The notes: generated by a model not told the origin, from the sequence alone. A stretch of 64,000 bases of DNA from Agrypnia vestita (GCA_016648135.1 JADDOH010023080.1:186001-250000); one strand, 5' to 3'; shown: positions 43,590-53,824, counted from the first letter of the stretch. Numbers and translations: made by a program.

Positions 43590-44679
43590 AAGTAGATCCT
43601 CAATATTCGTAATTAATCCAAGGGAAGGATGAATATTAAAAAGGACGAATATCAAACGAATTTTTCCCATAGGAATTAACTAGAAATGTGTTAATCCGCT
43701 TCCAGACCCTAATTTTGCCGATCTATTCTTTGACAAAACAACTTTTCAAGTCAGAAATCATCGTTAATACATTTTCATTACGTATTATAATAATCAATAA
43801 TTATTAAAGCATAATTATAATGACAGAGTTTAATTATTAACAAATTTACTGTAGGCCTACATAAATAATTAAATATATAAGACTATCCCGAATTCTCTAA
43901 TCACCTTTCAGAAACATAAGGGTTTAATATCAATAAGGGTATACAAATTTTATAAAAAAATGACACAGGATTTACGGTTGGATAGTTAGAAATTTCGGAA
44001 ATAAGAAAAAGTGTTAAAAGTAAATTAAATATTATAAATAAATAACCAGGTCCTTTTTGGAAATAGTTAACTTTTAAATTTGTTTTCATATTAGTTCTTA
44101 ATTGTTTATTCATCTCCCATATATATTTTATTTTGTTAATCTATTCTGTAGATCCATCGATTTTTAATTTTTAGTATACGTTGTATTCCGATGAAGAGAC
44201 CATTGGCCCCGAAAGATGGTGATATTTAAACAAATTTGATATTTCAAATTTATGATATTTCCAAAAAAGTGCATTCTGTTAATTATATTTAAGTTAAATA
44301 AGATTTATCCAAAAATTTATCTTTTAGATGAAAGAAATACAATGAATATTGTTGATAGTTTTTATTTTATAGAGGATAGGCTATTGTTTAGAAGGGAAGT
44401 CACCTTCATTACGATACTAGATTAATATCAATTTTGGCGACTGATGTCCTGAAAATTCACCAGCATTTCCAGACTAGTCATCAGCACTAGTTTTTTTAAG
44501 GACTTATCCAAGGGTCAAAACACGTCATCAAATGATTTGATTCGCTGATTAATTAGAGCTTTAAATTATGTTTGGGTGCCATTTCTGACATGACTGACTC
44601 ACGTGGCAGGTAATACAAAAATTTCAAAGAAAAAAAAACAGGACGAATATCAACGTGGAAGAATATTAAGGATCCACTG
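43590..44679. mobile_element. pogo-like element of about 1.1 kb with decayed interior
   Basis: Left AGTAGATCCTCAATATTCGT and right ...AAGAATATTAAGGATCCACTG before TA (44680-44681) are inverted repeats; subterminal aaggacgaatatca words occur on both sides. The first base of the left end and its TA are lost. The interior holds a CGATGAA-hairpin-GAAAG motif at about 44184-44210 and no readable transposase. Confidence 0.55.
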
Positions 44680-46400
44680 TATTTGGAAATCTGTGGAGAC
44701 ATCAAACTAACTAACTAACAAATATCGCACTAACAGAGTGAAGACAGCAAGGGCGATCGAGGAAACGTACGCGAACATCTTTAAGGATTGGTTTCAAACA
44801 CAATATTTTGAATAATCTGCTCGCTGGAGACGAAAAGTGCGCTGTATTCGAACCGAGCACGTAAAAGACAATAGCTGACGAGAGGGCAGGTAGCAAAACC
44901 GAACCCTAAAATAGCTCTTACACGTCTTATCGTCTGTACGGTGGGCCGAAAGGGTAAAATTCATTTTGAAACGACCTGCCCTTACAAATCGTAATCAAGT
45001 GTTTTACATTTTGTCTCAACAATATTCAGAACTTATGTACGGGAACAGCAGAAAAAGCACATTTTTTTAAAAATAATAACGGTTATTAATAGAATAAAAT
45101 ATAAATATACAAGAACGTTCATAGTATGATCAAATGATGTTTGGATTATTTATTTATTTTTAACGAGACTAACAGAATACTGGATACAAAAAACAAAAAA
45201 AAAATGATACATTACTATTTAAAACTCAGCCCTACTTTCCCAATTACAAGTGTCTTTGGCCTGCTCTGGCAACGTGTATATATATTTAGTGTATCAATGT
45301 AGCGTGATGATATTTATAAGAATACCTAAATAAATAAATAATATTATGTGTTCTACGGATACAGGTTATTGTCAAGAAAATGGATATTGTGAAGGAGTGA
45401 CTTTTTGAATGATGTACATATATACTATTTTAATTGTTCATATGTTATGTATTATATATTTTTTAAATTTGATATAATAATTTTGTGTTTTTGTATTTAC
45501 TGATAGAATATTGAAGTACTTAGTTGCATGGTTGTTTTATTGGATTTAGATATATTTATACTCTCTATTATTTATGCTCTTTGACTGTGACTATGGAGTA
45601 TATTTATGTTTTGGTAATTAAAATATTATTTGTGTATTTGTAGTAATGCGATGTTTTTTATAAAGTCTGTCTAAATTAGGGACATTGAATTCATTAAATA
45701 GTAAATCCGTGAGATTCAATTTTTGGGTGATTTTAAGAGCCCACAAATTACTTTTATATGTTCCATGATTCTATGATTTCATACTGTAATATAGATTATA
45801 TAAAGGCATACCATGTTAATCTAAGTGTGCCAGTTGTCAAAATTTTGCGTAATCTCATATACTCGTACGTCCATTTTCGAATTCTATTCACAGTTGTATT
45901 TATATATTCCTTCCATTTCATTTATTGATTTAAAGTACTTAGTAGATTTTGTCATATTTAGTTTTGTTACATTATATAGAGGCACTGTTGTCTAAATGTA
46001 TTTTTGAAATAATATCATTTATGACAGATTTGATACAAATGGAAAGATATATAAAAATGTAATAATATATAATGGATTTGATACAAATACAAATGTTTTC
46101 TCAGCATCTAGAGATAAAAAGTTATTGTCAAACCAGTGTTTTATTCTATTTAAATTGTGATTAGCTTTCATCAATATAAATTATAGATGTCTCAAAGAGA
46201 CGACGATATTTATATATGGGAAAGCATGTATATTCTTAATTGTGTATCCTATAGGCTTACGACCTGTCGTGACTGGCTCAAGTGATCACTTTACACAATG
46301 CAACGTTCACGATCCACCCAAGAACAACTACACACATCAATCAAATGTTTGGAAGTCGTATATATGTTATTCATGCACCTTATTTTGCATATTCGGAACC
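44680..46400. other. No gene recognised; two dispersed repeat fragments
   Basis: 45150-45290 is an inverted copy of the gtattctgtcagtgtctcg tail (35140) and 46190-46400 belongs to the gtgatcacttaagcc family. Otherwise AT-rich, with nothing supported. Confidence 0.4.
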
Positions 46401-46499
46401 ACGATTTGAAAATTTGATATTACCAGTATATAGATATCACTGCCAGTAAATGATACATCTAGGTACCTACATTTTTTTTATCTTCTTCAAACTCAGCAA

Positions 46500-46620
46500 A
46501 ATTATTTCGTGGTGACATTATAATTATAATTTATAGAAATAAACTTTGTTTACACCACTTTTTAAAAGAAGTCGCGTAAACAAAGTTTATTTCTATACAT
46601 TATAATTAATTATTTTGACT
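46500..46620. repeat. Inverted repeat, about 25-bp arms
   Basis: aatttatagaaataaactttgtttac (46528-46553) is mirrored by gtaaacaaagtttatttctata (46576-46597) across a short spacer; the arms are perfect over about 22 bp. No element boundary was defined. Confidence 0.7.
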
Positions 46621-46899
46621 AGAGTTTGAATTCGGATGAATATCATATAAACATTAAAAACAATATTTCTTCGTCGGCAATTCAGATCTTATGCCATCAA
46701 ATTTATATATTTTCCGTTCGATGAAATATTTTTTGAACACATGAAGACGCTAAAACTGGTGCCATTGAAGAACATTTTAATTCGAAGCCTGCTAAATTTT
46801 GTAAAACAGGTACAAGTAAATTCCTAAACTTAAACCACAGTATAGTAAAGTATACAGTATGTTGTCTCGGCAGTTTCCTTGAAATAAATACCTACGGCC

Positions 46900-47480
46900 G
46901 CTTGGTACTTAAACACGCACCAGGGCTGGCTCATTGACTGACTCTTTAGGGTTTGGGGTGCCATAAATTGACGTAAATGTATGCGCGGGAGCGTCTCACA
47001 CCGCTTGCGTCCGTACGTTACTGCTGCCCTGCGGCGACCGCGCAGACCGAAGTACACCGAGATTTCGAAGGGCGTCGTTTCGGCTGTTTGTATGAAGATG
47101 TCATTCTGTATGTTTACTATACTGTGCATAAACTCAGAATTATTTGCTGAGAAAATATGTGTGTTGAATTTTTTTTACGAAATGGCCAGACCGCATGCGA
47201 AATGGGCGAAAGTGAACATCGCTACCGAGTGGTGTACCTACTCCGGGACACACCGATAATACGAGCGGAGGAATGTCAGCAATGGACACTGTTTAATTTT
47301 AGATGACAGATCGCGAGGCTCGAAACACAAAATGTTGCCGCCGCTCAAGGTCCGAGAAACTTTGATACAGTCTAGTCGCGCGGACGGTATTGTTCGAGCG
47401 CGTGGAGTCTGTGTCACAGCGAACTCGCTTCATATTGCAGCCAGGGCCGGTTTGTCGATGTGCGTAAAATACGCAGCGAC
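46900..47480. other. GC-rich host segment 5' of the Harbinger element, unidentified
   Basis: CpG-rich with overlapping open frames on both strands (46830-47129 minus, 46981-47259 plus); no similarity recognised. Could be promoter or 5' exon sequence. Confidence 0.3.
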
Positions 47481-47647
47481 TGAAATCTATTTCCGTTGAA
47501 AGTGCAGCGTGATCGTCGGGTTCAGTTCTACGCTCGTTGCTCAGATATTGTTCGGATTATTAGGCCACGTTCACACGGACCGCGCGGTGAGAGCGTTCAC
47601 ATGACAGCGTTGTGCGCGAGCCAGTCCGACGTCAACATTGTTAGAGA

Positions 47648-48085
47648 ATGGATGTGGAGGAAGCAATTTGCTTACGGATTTTATACCGAAAACTGAAACG
47701 TCGCAGAAGAAGACAAAGAAGATACTGGGTGCATCCTATTTTAAGTCAAAGACTTTCTTCAAGCCTGCTTTTTATTTTATATCCCGACCTGAGACTACGC
47801 GAAGATAAATTTTTTAACTATTTCAGGATGTCGGTTACATCCTTTGATTTTTTATATGATTGCGTTGAAAACGATTTAAAACATAGTGATCATGCTATAA
47901 GGTATTGCATCAAGGTATCACCGAGATCTTATTTTTATTATTTTATTCGAATACTCCTTCGAACTAAGATTCCAAATGGCATCTCTTTTTTTAATTTCAT
48001 TGATAAGCAAATCGATAGATACGTCTTCGCTACTCATTTTCTTCGATCTATGCGTTGTCCGTCTCAAACCGCGCGGATCAACTGA
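47648..48085 (+). pseudogene. Harbinger nuclease (HARBI1-like transposase), N-terminal remnant
   Basis: The open frame of 145 codons contains RRYWVHPILSQRL, then LYPDLRLREDKFFNYFRMSV and TSFDFLYDCVENDL. RR(Y/F)WVHP, (L)Y.DL...D.KFFNYFRMS..SFD.LL is the conserved N-terminal region of insect PIF/Harbinger nucleases. After HAIRYCIKVSPRS (for the usual ..CISPEER) the frame leaves the family pattern; the DDE catalytic domain is absent. So the copy cannot move on its own but keeps both ends and could be mobilised in trans. Confidence 0.85.
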
Positions 48086-48110
48086 ACGGGTCGATACAGG
48101 CTTTTAGGAT

Positions 48111-48144
48111 CTACATTAACGCGCGGTACCGCGCGTTAATGTAG
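48111..48144. repeat. Perfect 34-bp palindrome
   Basis: ctacattaacgcgcggt followed directly by its exact complement, no spacer. Located between the end of the transposase remnant and the accgcgcggt cluster of the right end. It marks the inside of the deletion in this Harbinger copy. Confidence 0.95.
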
Positions 48145-48228
48145 ACGATAAACTTTATTTATTAAGATCTTGTACCGCGCGGTGAGTAGTTCCGCGCGGT
48201 ACCGCGCGGTCATGTGAACGTAGCCTTA

Positions 48229-49085
48229 GAGAAGGATTAAAGCGGTTTGTGTCCTGGCTGAATGAAAGTGGGGGGGAAAACGCCGGGGGATTTTTACCTG
48301 CGTTCCTAGAATGATGTAAGTAGGTGAGCACAGTAACACATTGAAGCGTGAGTTGTACGTAATCGTCACGTAAGGAAAAAGCGTTATGCCCCCTCTATGC
48401 ACTTTATCCCACTCTCTTTCTATTATATACGAGTGTGTGTACGTGCGTGCGAATAACGAGATTCGAGTAGACGAGCATCGTGCGCGACAGGTTGTATAAC
48501 CTAAATACTGAACACGTGGAGATTTTGTTAAAACTTATTTGTTTTTGTTTTCAATCATACGTGATTTACATAGTCACATTATTGCAATTTTGCAATGAAG
48601 ATTGGAGAAATGGAAACTGCAATAAATATGTGTAACACAAACTTAAAAAAGTAAGTTAATTATATTGTATAATTTGATACAAGTATTTACTTTTTATATA
48701 CGTTTAATTAATGTGATTCGAATGCTTACTATTCACAAACATTACAGAGAGATAATAGTGAAAACATATTCTCAGTATCGAAAGAAAAAAGTAATCGAAA
48801 AACAACTTCAAAGTGTAAAAAAAATACGAAAATATAAACATTCGGAAATGAAGAAAAGGCGTTAGTTCCTGACGGAGGTCCCCCGACCGCACACGTATTT
48901 TCTGTTATTATTTATGCGCATTTGACAGTCTCCTCAGGTTCGAAACCGTGCATGCTCTAACTCGGACCTCAGTTAGTCACACTTCAATAATAAATTTAAC
49001 GGTAGGGTTACCAAGATGCCAAATTGAAAGAAAATTATATTATAAAAAAAACTTTTATATTTAAACGTACTAAAAAGTAAAAAAA
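48229..49085. other. No gene recognised
   Basis: The segment next to the Harbinger element (48229-48310) is moderately GC-rich and is the continuation of the 47480-47562 host sequence. The remainder is AT-rich; the 48665-48865 plus and 48704-48892 minus open frames overlap each other and are unsupported. Confidence 0.35.
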
Positions 49086-49090
49086 CTCGT

Positions 49091-49375
49091 ACACAATCGC
49101 TTCGGTAGGAAACCAGCGCCATCACTTGGTGAGGTCATTAAGTAATTTTCTATTAATTTTTTCTGAATGAGCTTATTTCATATTATTAATATTTTTAATA
49201 TTTAAAACATTAACTTTGTGGTTAGACATTTTAACAGAGTGTTAGTTAAATTAGTATAAACCACTACCAGATCTTACTACAATTTGAGTAACACTCTGTT
49301 AAATAATTTCATACAGAATCACTTCGGTAGGAAACTAGGGTGCTCTTTTTTTTGGCGATCTCATTAACTTGTTTT
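49091..49375 (+). repeat. Two direct repeats enclosing an inverted repeat
   Basis: cgcttcggtaggaaaccagc...gaggtcattaag (49098-49142) is repeated as cacttcggtaggaaactagg...gatctcattaac (49318-49367). Between them ttaacagagtgtta (49231-49244) and its complement taacactctgttaa (49289-49302) form a 14-bp inverted repeat. Confidence 0.65.
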
Positions 49376-49646
49376 CCATATCAAACATTGATTAATCAAT
49401 ATATATATAAAAAAGAAACCCGTGTTTCTCTATCCGCCAAGTTTTCTCCACAACCAGCCATAACCACCCACCGGTGGTTATGGTGGTGGATAACCCTTGG
49501 TGTCACATCGAAAATATGTGAGTTTGGTGGGGGTGGCTGGGCGTGGAGGGGAGTGGGTGACAAAAATGTGCTTTCTAGCACATTGTTTTGTTATGGGATG
49601 GCCCCAAAAGATTGTTTCAAAATAGGCGCGCCGACTGTGTCGGTGA

Positions 49647-49664
49647 TTCTAGAAGGTTCCGGAA
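49647..49664. promoter_or_regulatory. Heat-shock element, four perfect units
   Basis: TTC-ta-GAA-gg-TTC-cg-GAA, exact 5-nt periodicity. Matches the HSF trimer binding consensus (alternating nGAAn) without a mismatch. Confidence 0.8.
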
Positions 49665-49692
49665 AAACCTGCTCTAAAAAGTTCTGGAAGGA

Positions 49693-49710
49693 GAATGTTC
49701 TAGAAAATTC
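49693..49710. promoter_or_regulatory. Heat-shock element, four perfect units
   Basis: GAA-tg-TTC-ta-GAA-aa-TTC. Another TTC-tg-GAA pair lies just before (49682-49689), out of register by one base. Confidence 0.8.
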
Positions 49711-49781
49711 CCGTTCTATAAAGTTCTAAATTGAGTGGCGGAATGTGTCGGTGTATCTAGAAGGTTCCTGTATATTTGAAT

Positions 49782-49799
49782 TTCTTGAAAGTTCTGGAA
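49782..49799. promoter_or_regulatory. Heat-shock element, four perfect units
   Basis: TTC-tt-GAA-ag-TTC-tg-GAA. It lies in the second tandem unit of the Helitron-like element; the counterpart of the first element is also present at 49755-49772 with two central units intact and two mutated. Confidence 0.8.
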
Positions 49800-49807
49800 G
49801 GAAAATG

Positions 49808-49830
49808 TTCTAGAAGGTTCGCGAAAGTTC
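49808..49830. promoter_or_regulatory. Heat-shock element, five perfect units
   Basis: TTC-ta-GAA-gg-TTC-gc-GAA-ag-TTC over 23 bp, preceded in register by a one-mismatch unit (AAA, 49803-49805). The longest of the four arrays. Confidence 0.85.
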
Positions 49831-49924
49831 TATGACAATCCAAACAATGTACTAAAAATCTACGCGTGCGAAGCCGCGCGGGCACAGCTAGTTACTTATA
49901 TAGATTGATTAATTAGAGAACCTG

Positions 49925-50170
49925 AACAAATTAATTTTTCATATTCGATATAAGTTACTTTTGTGATTTCCAACGTTTTACAGAAGATAACTCACAAATG
50001 TTGAAAACAAATGCAAACTTTGATGTCGCAAACCTCCATAAATATTGATATTGGGTTATGGTTGCTTTAACATTTCCGACTCATAACTAAAACTGGAGTC
50101 TGCATGTAAAGTACATACTGTGGACTAGCTCTATTATACTCTATATTATATTTCACGACCTCATATTATT
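49925..50170. repeat. Dispersed repeat (cgatataagttactgtaatgata family)
   Basis: attcgatataagttactttt, gcaaactttgatgtcgc and tgtggactagctctattata place it with 34590-35115 and 60700-60900. Confidence 0.5.
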
Positions 50171-50273
50171 AAGAAAACATTGAACATTTAAATATTAAAA
50201 ATTTCCGTAACGTTAAGCATTTTCAACGTTTCGGGGGAGCCTTCCACATTATTTTTATAAAAATGTAGATTAG

Positions 50274-50474
50274 TTGTGGGGTATAAAAGCAAAGGCAGCA
50301 ATATCCAAAAACATTAAATGAGTCATACTAAAATATAATGTACTGAATTTGTAAGAAATGTGATTTTTGATACATAAAATCTAGAATTCAATACATTTTA
50401 AATTTGTAATCCTTGATTACTGCATTCAAAACATTTTTTTTATATTGCTGCCTTTGCTTTACTACCCCGCAGTT
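50274..50474. mobile_element. TATA-ended MITE family, copy 3 (short)
   Basis: Left tgtggggtataaaagcaaag, right the complement of tgcggggtagtaaagcaaag. The centre matches copy 1 only in its last part (attcaaaacattttttt). About 200 bp, an internally deleted form. A gaaacgttgaaaatg segment with a ggctcccccgaaac half motif lies just to its left (50222-50252). Confidence 0.65.
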
Positions 50475-50479
50475 CTGAA

Positions 50480-50855
50480 ACAACTTATTTATCGGATTGG
50501 GGGAATGAAATCAGGTTACAAAATCGATCTAACAGATTTACATCTTCGATAAAAACAACCTCAAGTGATTTGAGAATACTATTCAAAGTCAAGTAAGGAG
50601 GAAATTTGCTTCTTTTGGATACCATTATACCATATGGTAACCCTGGTCCTGAGCAACTCGCACGTGACTATTTGCGATGGAGTTATCACCAGATTTGTCA
50701 ACAGACGTATTCTTTATCAGACGTGACTTCAACGGATGGCAACGCGTTATTACTTCTAAGCAAAAATTGAAACACGATGATCAATACTAAAAGTTTTCCC
50801 AGAACTAAGTCATATTAATAATAGGGAAATTTTAGATTTTTTTTAAATAGAATAA
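50480..50855. other. No gene recognised
   Basis: Short spacer between MITE and mariner; nothing identified. Confidence 0.4.
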
Positions 50856-50857
50856 TA

Positions 50858-52130
50858 TTAGGTCCTTACATATGAAATTGGCGTTTAGTATGGGAGGAAC
50901 ATAAAGCCGATTTTTTTTTATTATAATATATTTATTTAATCAAAGTATGTACCATTGCTATCTATGCATAGGTAGTTCATCGATCCCTTTACTAAAAAAA
51001 CCATTCGGACGGGAATCAATAAAATCTTTGAAGGCGGTTTGGACTGCCCCATCGGAGTTGAATTTTTTCCTTTGCAAGAAGTTATCCAAATTTCGAAAAA
51101 AATGGTAATCTGTTGGGGCAAGGTCCGGAGAGTACGGTGGATGTCTTAGACATTCCAATTGAAGCTCCTCTAATTTGGTAGCCGTCTGTTGTGCAGTGTG
51201 TGGTCTAGCGTTATCATGAAGCAGCAGTGGCCTAGAGCGATTAACCAGCCTCGGTTGTTTAGCAGCTAGCTTTTCCATCATGGTTTTGCAGTTGCTGACA
51301 ATAGACATCTGCCGTAATCGTCTGGCCAGATTTAAGAAAGCTGTAGTGAACGACACCAGCACTAGTCCACCAAACGCTCACAAGTAACTTTTTTGGAATC
51401 AATTTTCGCTTGGGGCATGGTTTGGCTGGTTCGGCAGGGTTCAACCATTGCGATGAGCGCTTCCGATTATCGTACAGGATCCACTTTTCATCACAGGTAA
51501 TGATTCGATTTAAAATCCCTTCATTATTTTGCCGGTTGAGTAATGCAACGCAGCAGTCAACGCGCGTTTGTTGATTTGCTTCACTCAATTCGTGAGGTAC
51601 CCACCTTTCAAGCTTTTTCACCTTACCAATTTGCTTCAAGTGGATTAAAACAGTTTTATCACTAACACCGCAGCCTGCAGCTAACTCGGATGTGGTTTGC
51701 GATGGATCCGCTTCCACAATAGCCTTCAATTCTTCATTATCAACTTTGGTCTCCGGCCGTCCACGGGGCTTGTTCTGCAGGTCGAAATTTCCAGAACGAA
51801 AACGTTGGAACCAAAAACGCACTGTGTTTTCTTTTGCGGCACCGTCGCCATACACATCATTAATCCTTCGAGCCGTTTCTGGAGCACTGGTGCCACGGTG
51901 GAACTCGTACTCGTAAATAACGCGATATTTCAAGTTTTTCATTTTGTAAACTGAGTGACGCAAAGAAAAAAACAATTGAGGAAAAAACAAATGAATTATA
52001 ATTTTCAAAACACAAATACATGAGTAAATAGCTGTATAAATTTGGATTTGGAATTCCTAACCAAAGAGAAGATATTTGAGATCAAATTTGCCAGTACGGC
52101 AAAACGCCAATTTCATATGTAAGGACCTAA
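50858..52130 (-). mobile_element. Full-length mariner (cecropia-type), 1273 bp, TA target duplication
   Basis: The ends TTAGGTCCTTACATATGAAA and its complement, with inverted repeats of about 29 bp (continuing to ttggcgttt), are flanked by TA (50856-50857 and 52131-52132). It contains one transposase gene on the minus strand, broken. The length is typical for mariner. Confidence 0.95.
50936..51942 (-). pseudogene. mariner transposase, two frameshifts
   Basis: Start MKNLKYRVIYEYEFHRGTSA at 51942. Helix-turn-helix part: TVRFWFQRFRSGNFDLQNKP and GVSDKTVLIHLKQIGKVKKL; linker WVPHEL; first catalytic Asp in TCDEKWILYDN, second in LLHDNARPHTA, third in YSPDLAPTDYHFF, giving the mariner D-x34-D spacing between the last two. 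A frameshift near 51285 (after TADVYCQQLQ) and a small deletion near 50960, close to the C-terminus (after DELPM), break the frame; the rest is open. Seen: otherwise little decay. Inferred: recent insertion, inactive but possibly mobilisable. Confidence 0.95.
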
Positions 52131-52131
52131 T

Positions 52132-53080
52132 ATTTACTTTGGTCTAAACATAACGGTGGTAAAAAATACGTCTACGAAAATAATTTTTTTGCAGGTATAT
52201 TAAGAGTATAAAAATGATTTTGAAATTCAACATTTTGAATTCCCGCCAAAATACTTCGTTTCACTAGAAACAAATACGTTCTACTAGAAACGAATACGTT
52301 CGTCACAATTATATGGTACCCAGGAATACAGATACTAACGGCACTACACAAACACGCGAATTGATACGTCACGACCAATCATATGCGTTTTAATGGAGTG
52401 GTATTTAAAAAAAAAATTATAATAAAAATTATGAATGAAAAAACATTACCCCGCATTATCCGTAATTATTACAGAATGTAATTAGAATTTATGTATCTAT
52501 TTCATATATGTATTTTCATCGGTATTTGTAATATGTGAACTTTTCCTGTTGACAAACTACAAACTTATTATTTTTCAGAGTAGGTATGTTAAAATTTTGC
52601 AAGAACACAGTACTGGATTTTCTCCCCAGAGGGACATCATTAATCAAAATACATTATTTATTGATTTAAGTTTTTATTTATGCCTTACGACCTATCGCAA
52701 GGCTGGCTTCAACGCTGGCTGGTAACGTTCACAATTCCACCCATGATAGACTAACCACATCTATCAAATTTTTTGGAAGTTGTGTTTATATGTAAATTTG
52801 CATACCTTGTTTCAGATGCGAGTTATATTTTACTACCGCCGCCTGAGGTCGAAATTTGTCATTCCCATAAACCAGTACAGGTGTCGCTGTTGGTAATGAG
52901 ATATCTACATTTTTTTGTGGTGGTAGTAAAATAAAACCTTATTCCCTCGCCTAAAGAAGGGGTTTAGTTCATTTTTATACTCTTTTTTACGTATTTTACT
53001 TTGGAACTGAAAAAACTGTCGATAATATAAGAAAATACATAATTATATTGTAGAGAAAATAATCTAAGCACCAAGAAAAA
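52132..53080. other. No gene recognised; one dispersed repeat fragment
   Basis: 52680-52860 belongs to the gtgatcacttaagcc family (gccttacgacctatcg, aaggctggctt, acgttcacaattccacc). Otherwise AT-rich and unremarkable. Confidence 0.4.
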
Positions 53081-53094
53081 TCTCGACTGTGCTG

Positions 53095-53350
53095 TTGAAA
53101 TTCCTGGTCCTTAGCCTCGCCCCGATTGGTCAGCATTGTCGCCTGCATGATGACGTAGCGCACTGGCGGCTGGTGACGTCAGCGTGTCCCGTCATCTCCC
53201 GTCTGGCGTTTCAATCAAGTCGCTCCCAGCTGGTGTTGGCAGATTATAATTTAACGTCAAGGCGTATTCCGCTCAGACCCTGAGAGAGATTTTCCATCTC
53301 GTTGCGCGGCTCCCTAAAGTCTTCAATGAGCGTAATTCGCCATCCGGGTG
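53095..53350. promoter_or_regulatory. GC-rich patch with CRE-like sites: weak promoter candidate
   Basis: A perfect TGACGTCA at about 53173-53180 and a half site tgacgta at 53150-53156 lie in a 250-bp patch clearly richer in GC than its flanks. No initiator, splice donor or recognisable coding sequence. Open frames 53089-53283 and 53302-53526 have no similarity that I recognise. Confidence 0.25.
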
Positions 53351-53625
53351 TGAAATACGTAATTTTCCACATAACAATGTATGCCACCAACACTAACAAG
53401 ACGCTAGATGCCGCTGTTTTCACAGCCGTAACTCGCGACCGGAATATATTGAATTCTCAATATGATAGTGCTCTCTATAGAGGTGCATTTTTCGAGAACA
53501 CTTGCACATTGACCAAAAATCATTAAAAAATTATTGAATAAGAAAATCCAAAATGTATAAAAAAAATTATATTTTGTGTATAAGATAATTATGTGTTTTG
53601 ATTTATATACCTACATAATAACAAC

Positions 53626-53655
53626 TGATACGTCATTTTTGACGGGTTAAAGCTA
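53626..53655 (-). repeat. End fragment of the cccgtcaaaaatgacggta repeat
   Basis: The complement of cgtcatttttgacgggtta, the common start of copies at 33720, 40108 and 41044. Confidence 0.5.
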
Positions 53656-53824
53656 GTATTGCCTAATTGCTTATTGCTAAAAGTAATATATTGATATCAC
53701 TAACGTGATTTATATTATTTAGTAGCCGTATTATTATTCCTTATGCATGCAGTATTTTATTTTATTAATAAATCAAATATTATATAACTAGAAAAAACTC
53801 ATTCTTTCATTAATATTTTGCTTC

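Larger units (their letters stand above)
47563..48225 (+). mobile_element. PIF/Harbinger element, internally deleted, 663 bp, TTA target duplication
   Basis: It starts GGCCACGTTCACACGGACCG after TTA (47560-47562) and ends with the complement of GGCTACGTTCACATGACCGC before TTA (48226-48228). Terminal inverted repeats of about 25 bp close with the palindrome accgcgcggt, which is repeated at least three more times at 48174-48210. It encodes the first part of a Harbinger transposase (47648-48085). A 34-bp perfect palindrome lies at 48111-48144. Confidence 0.9.
49396..49891 (+). mobile_element. Helitron-like non-autonomous element, 496 bp
   Basis: It begins TCAATATATATATAAAAAAG after an A and ends cgaagccgcgcgggcacagCTAG before a T, as expected for Helitron insertion between A and T with 5'-TC and 3'-CTAG. 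The GC-rich 3' stem region (gtgcgaagccgcgcgggcac) lies just before CTAG; the wording is very close to 3' ends of insect Helitrons. No Rep/helicase. The 3' half consists of two tandem units of about 110 bp (from 49633 and from 49741) rich in heat-shock elements. A 129-codon open frame from 49340 crosses the 5' end and is not considered a gene. Confidence 0.7.

Noticed and set aside
49340..49729. 129-codon open frame overlapping the Helitron-like element
   Set aside because: It begins outside and runs into the element; composition and the AT-rich 5' end explain it, and no protein family is recognisable.
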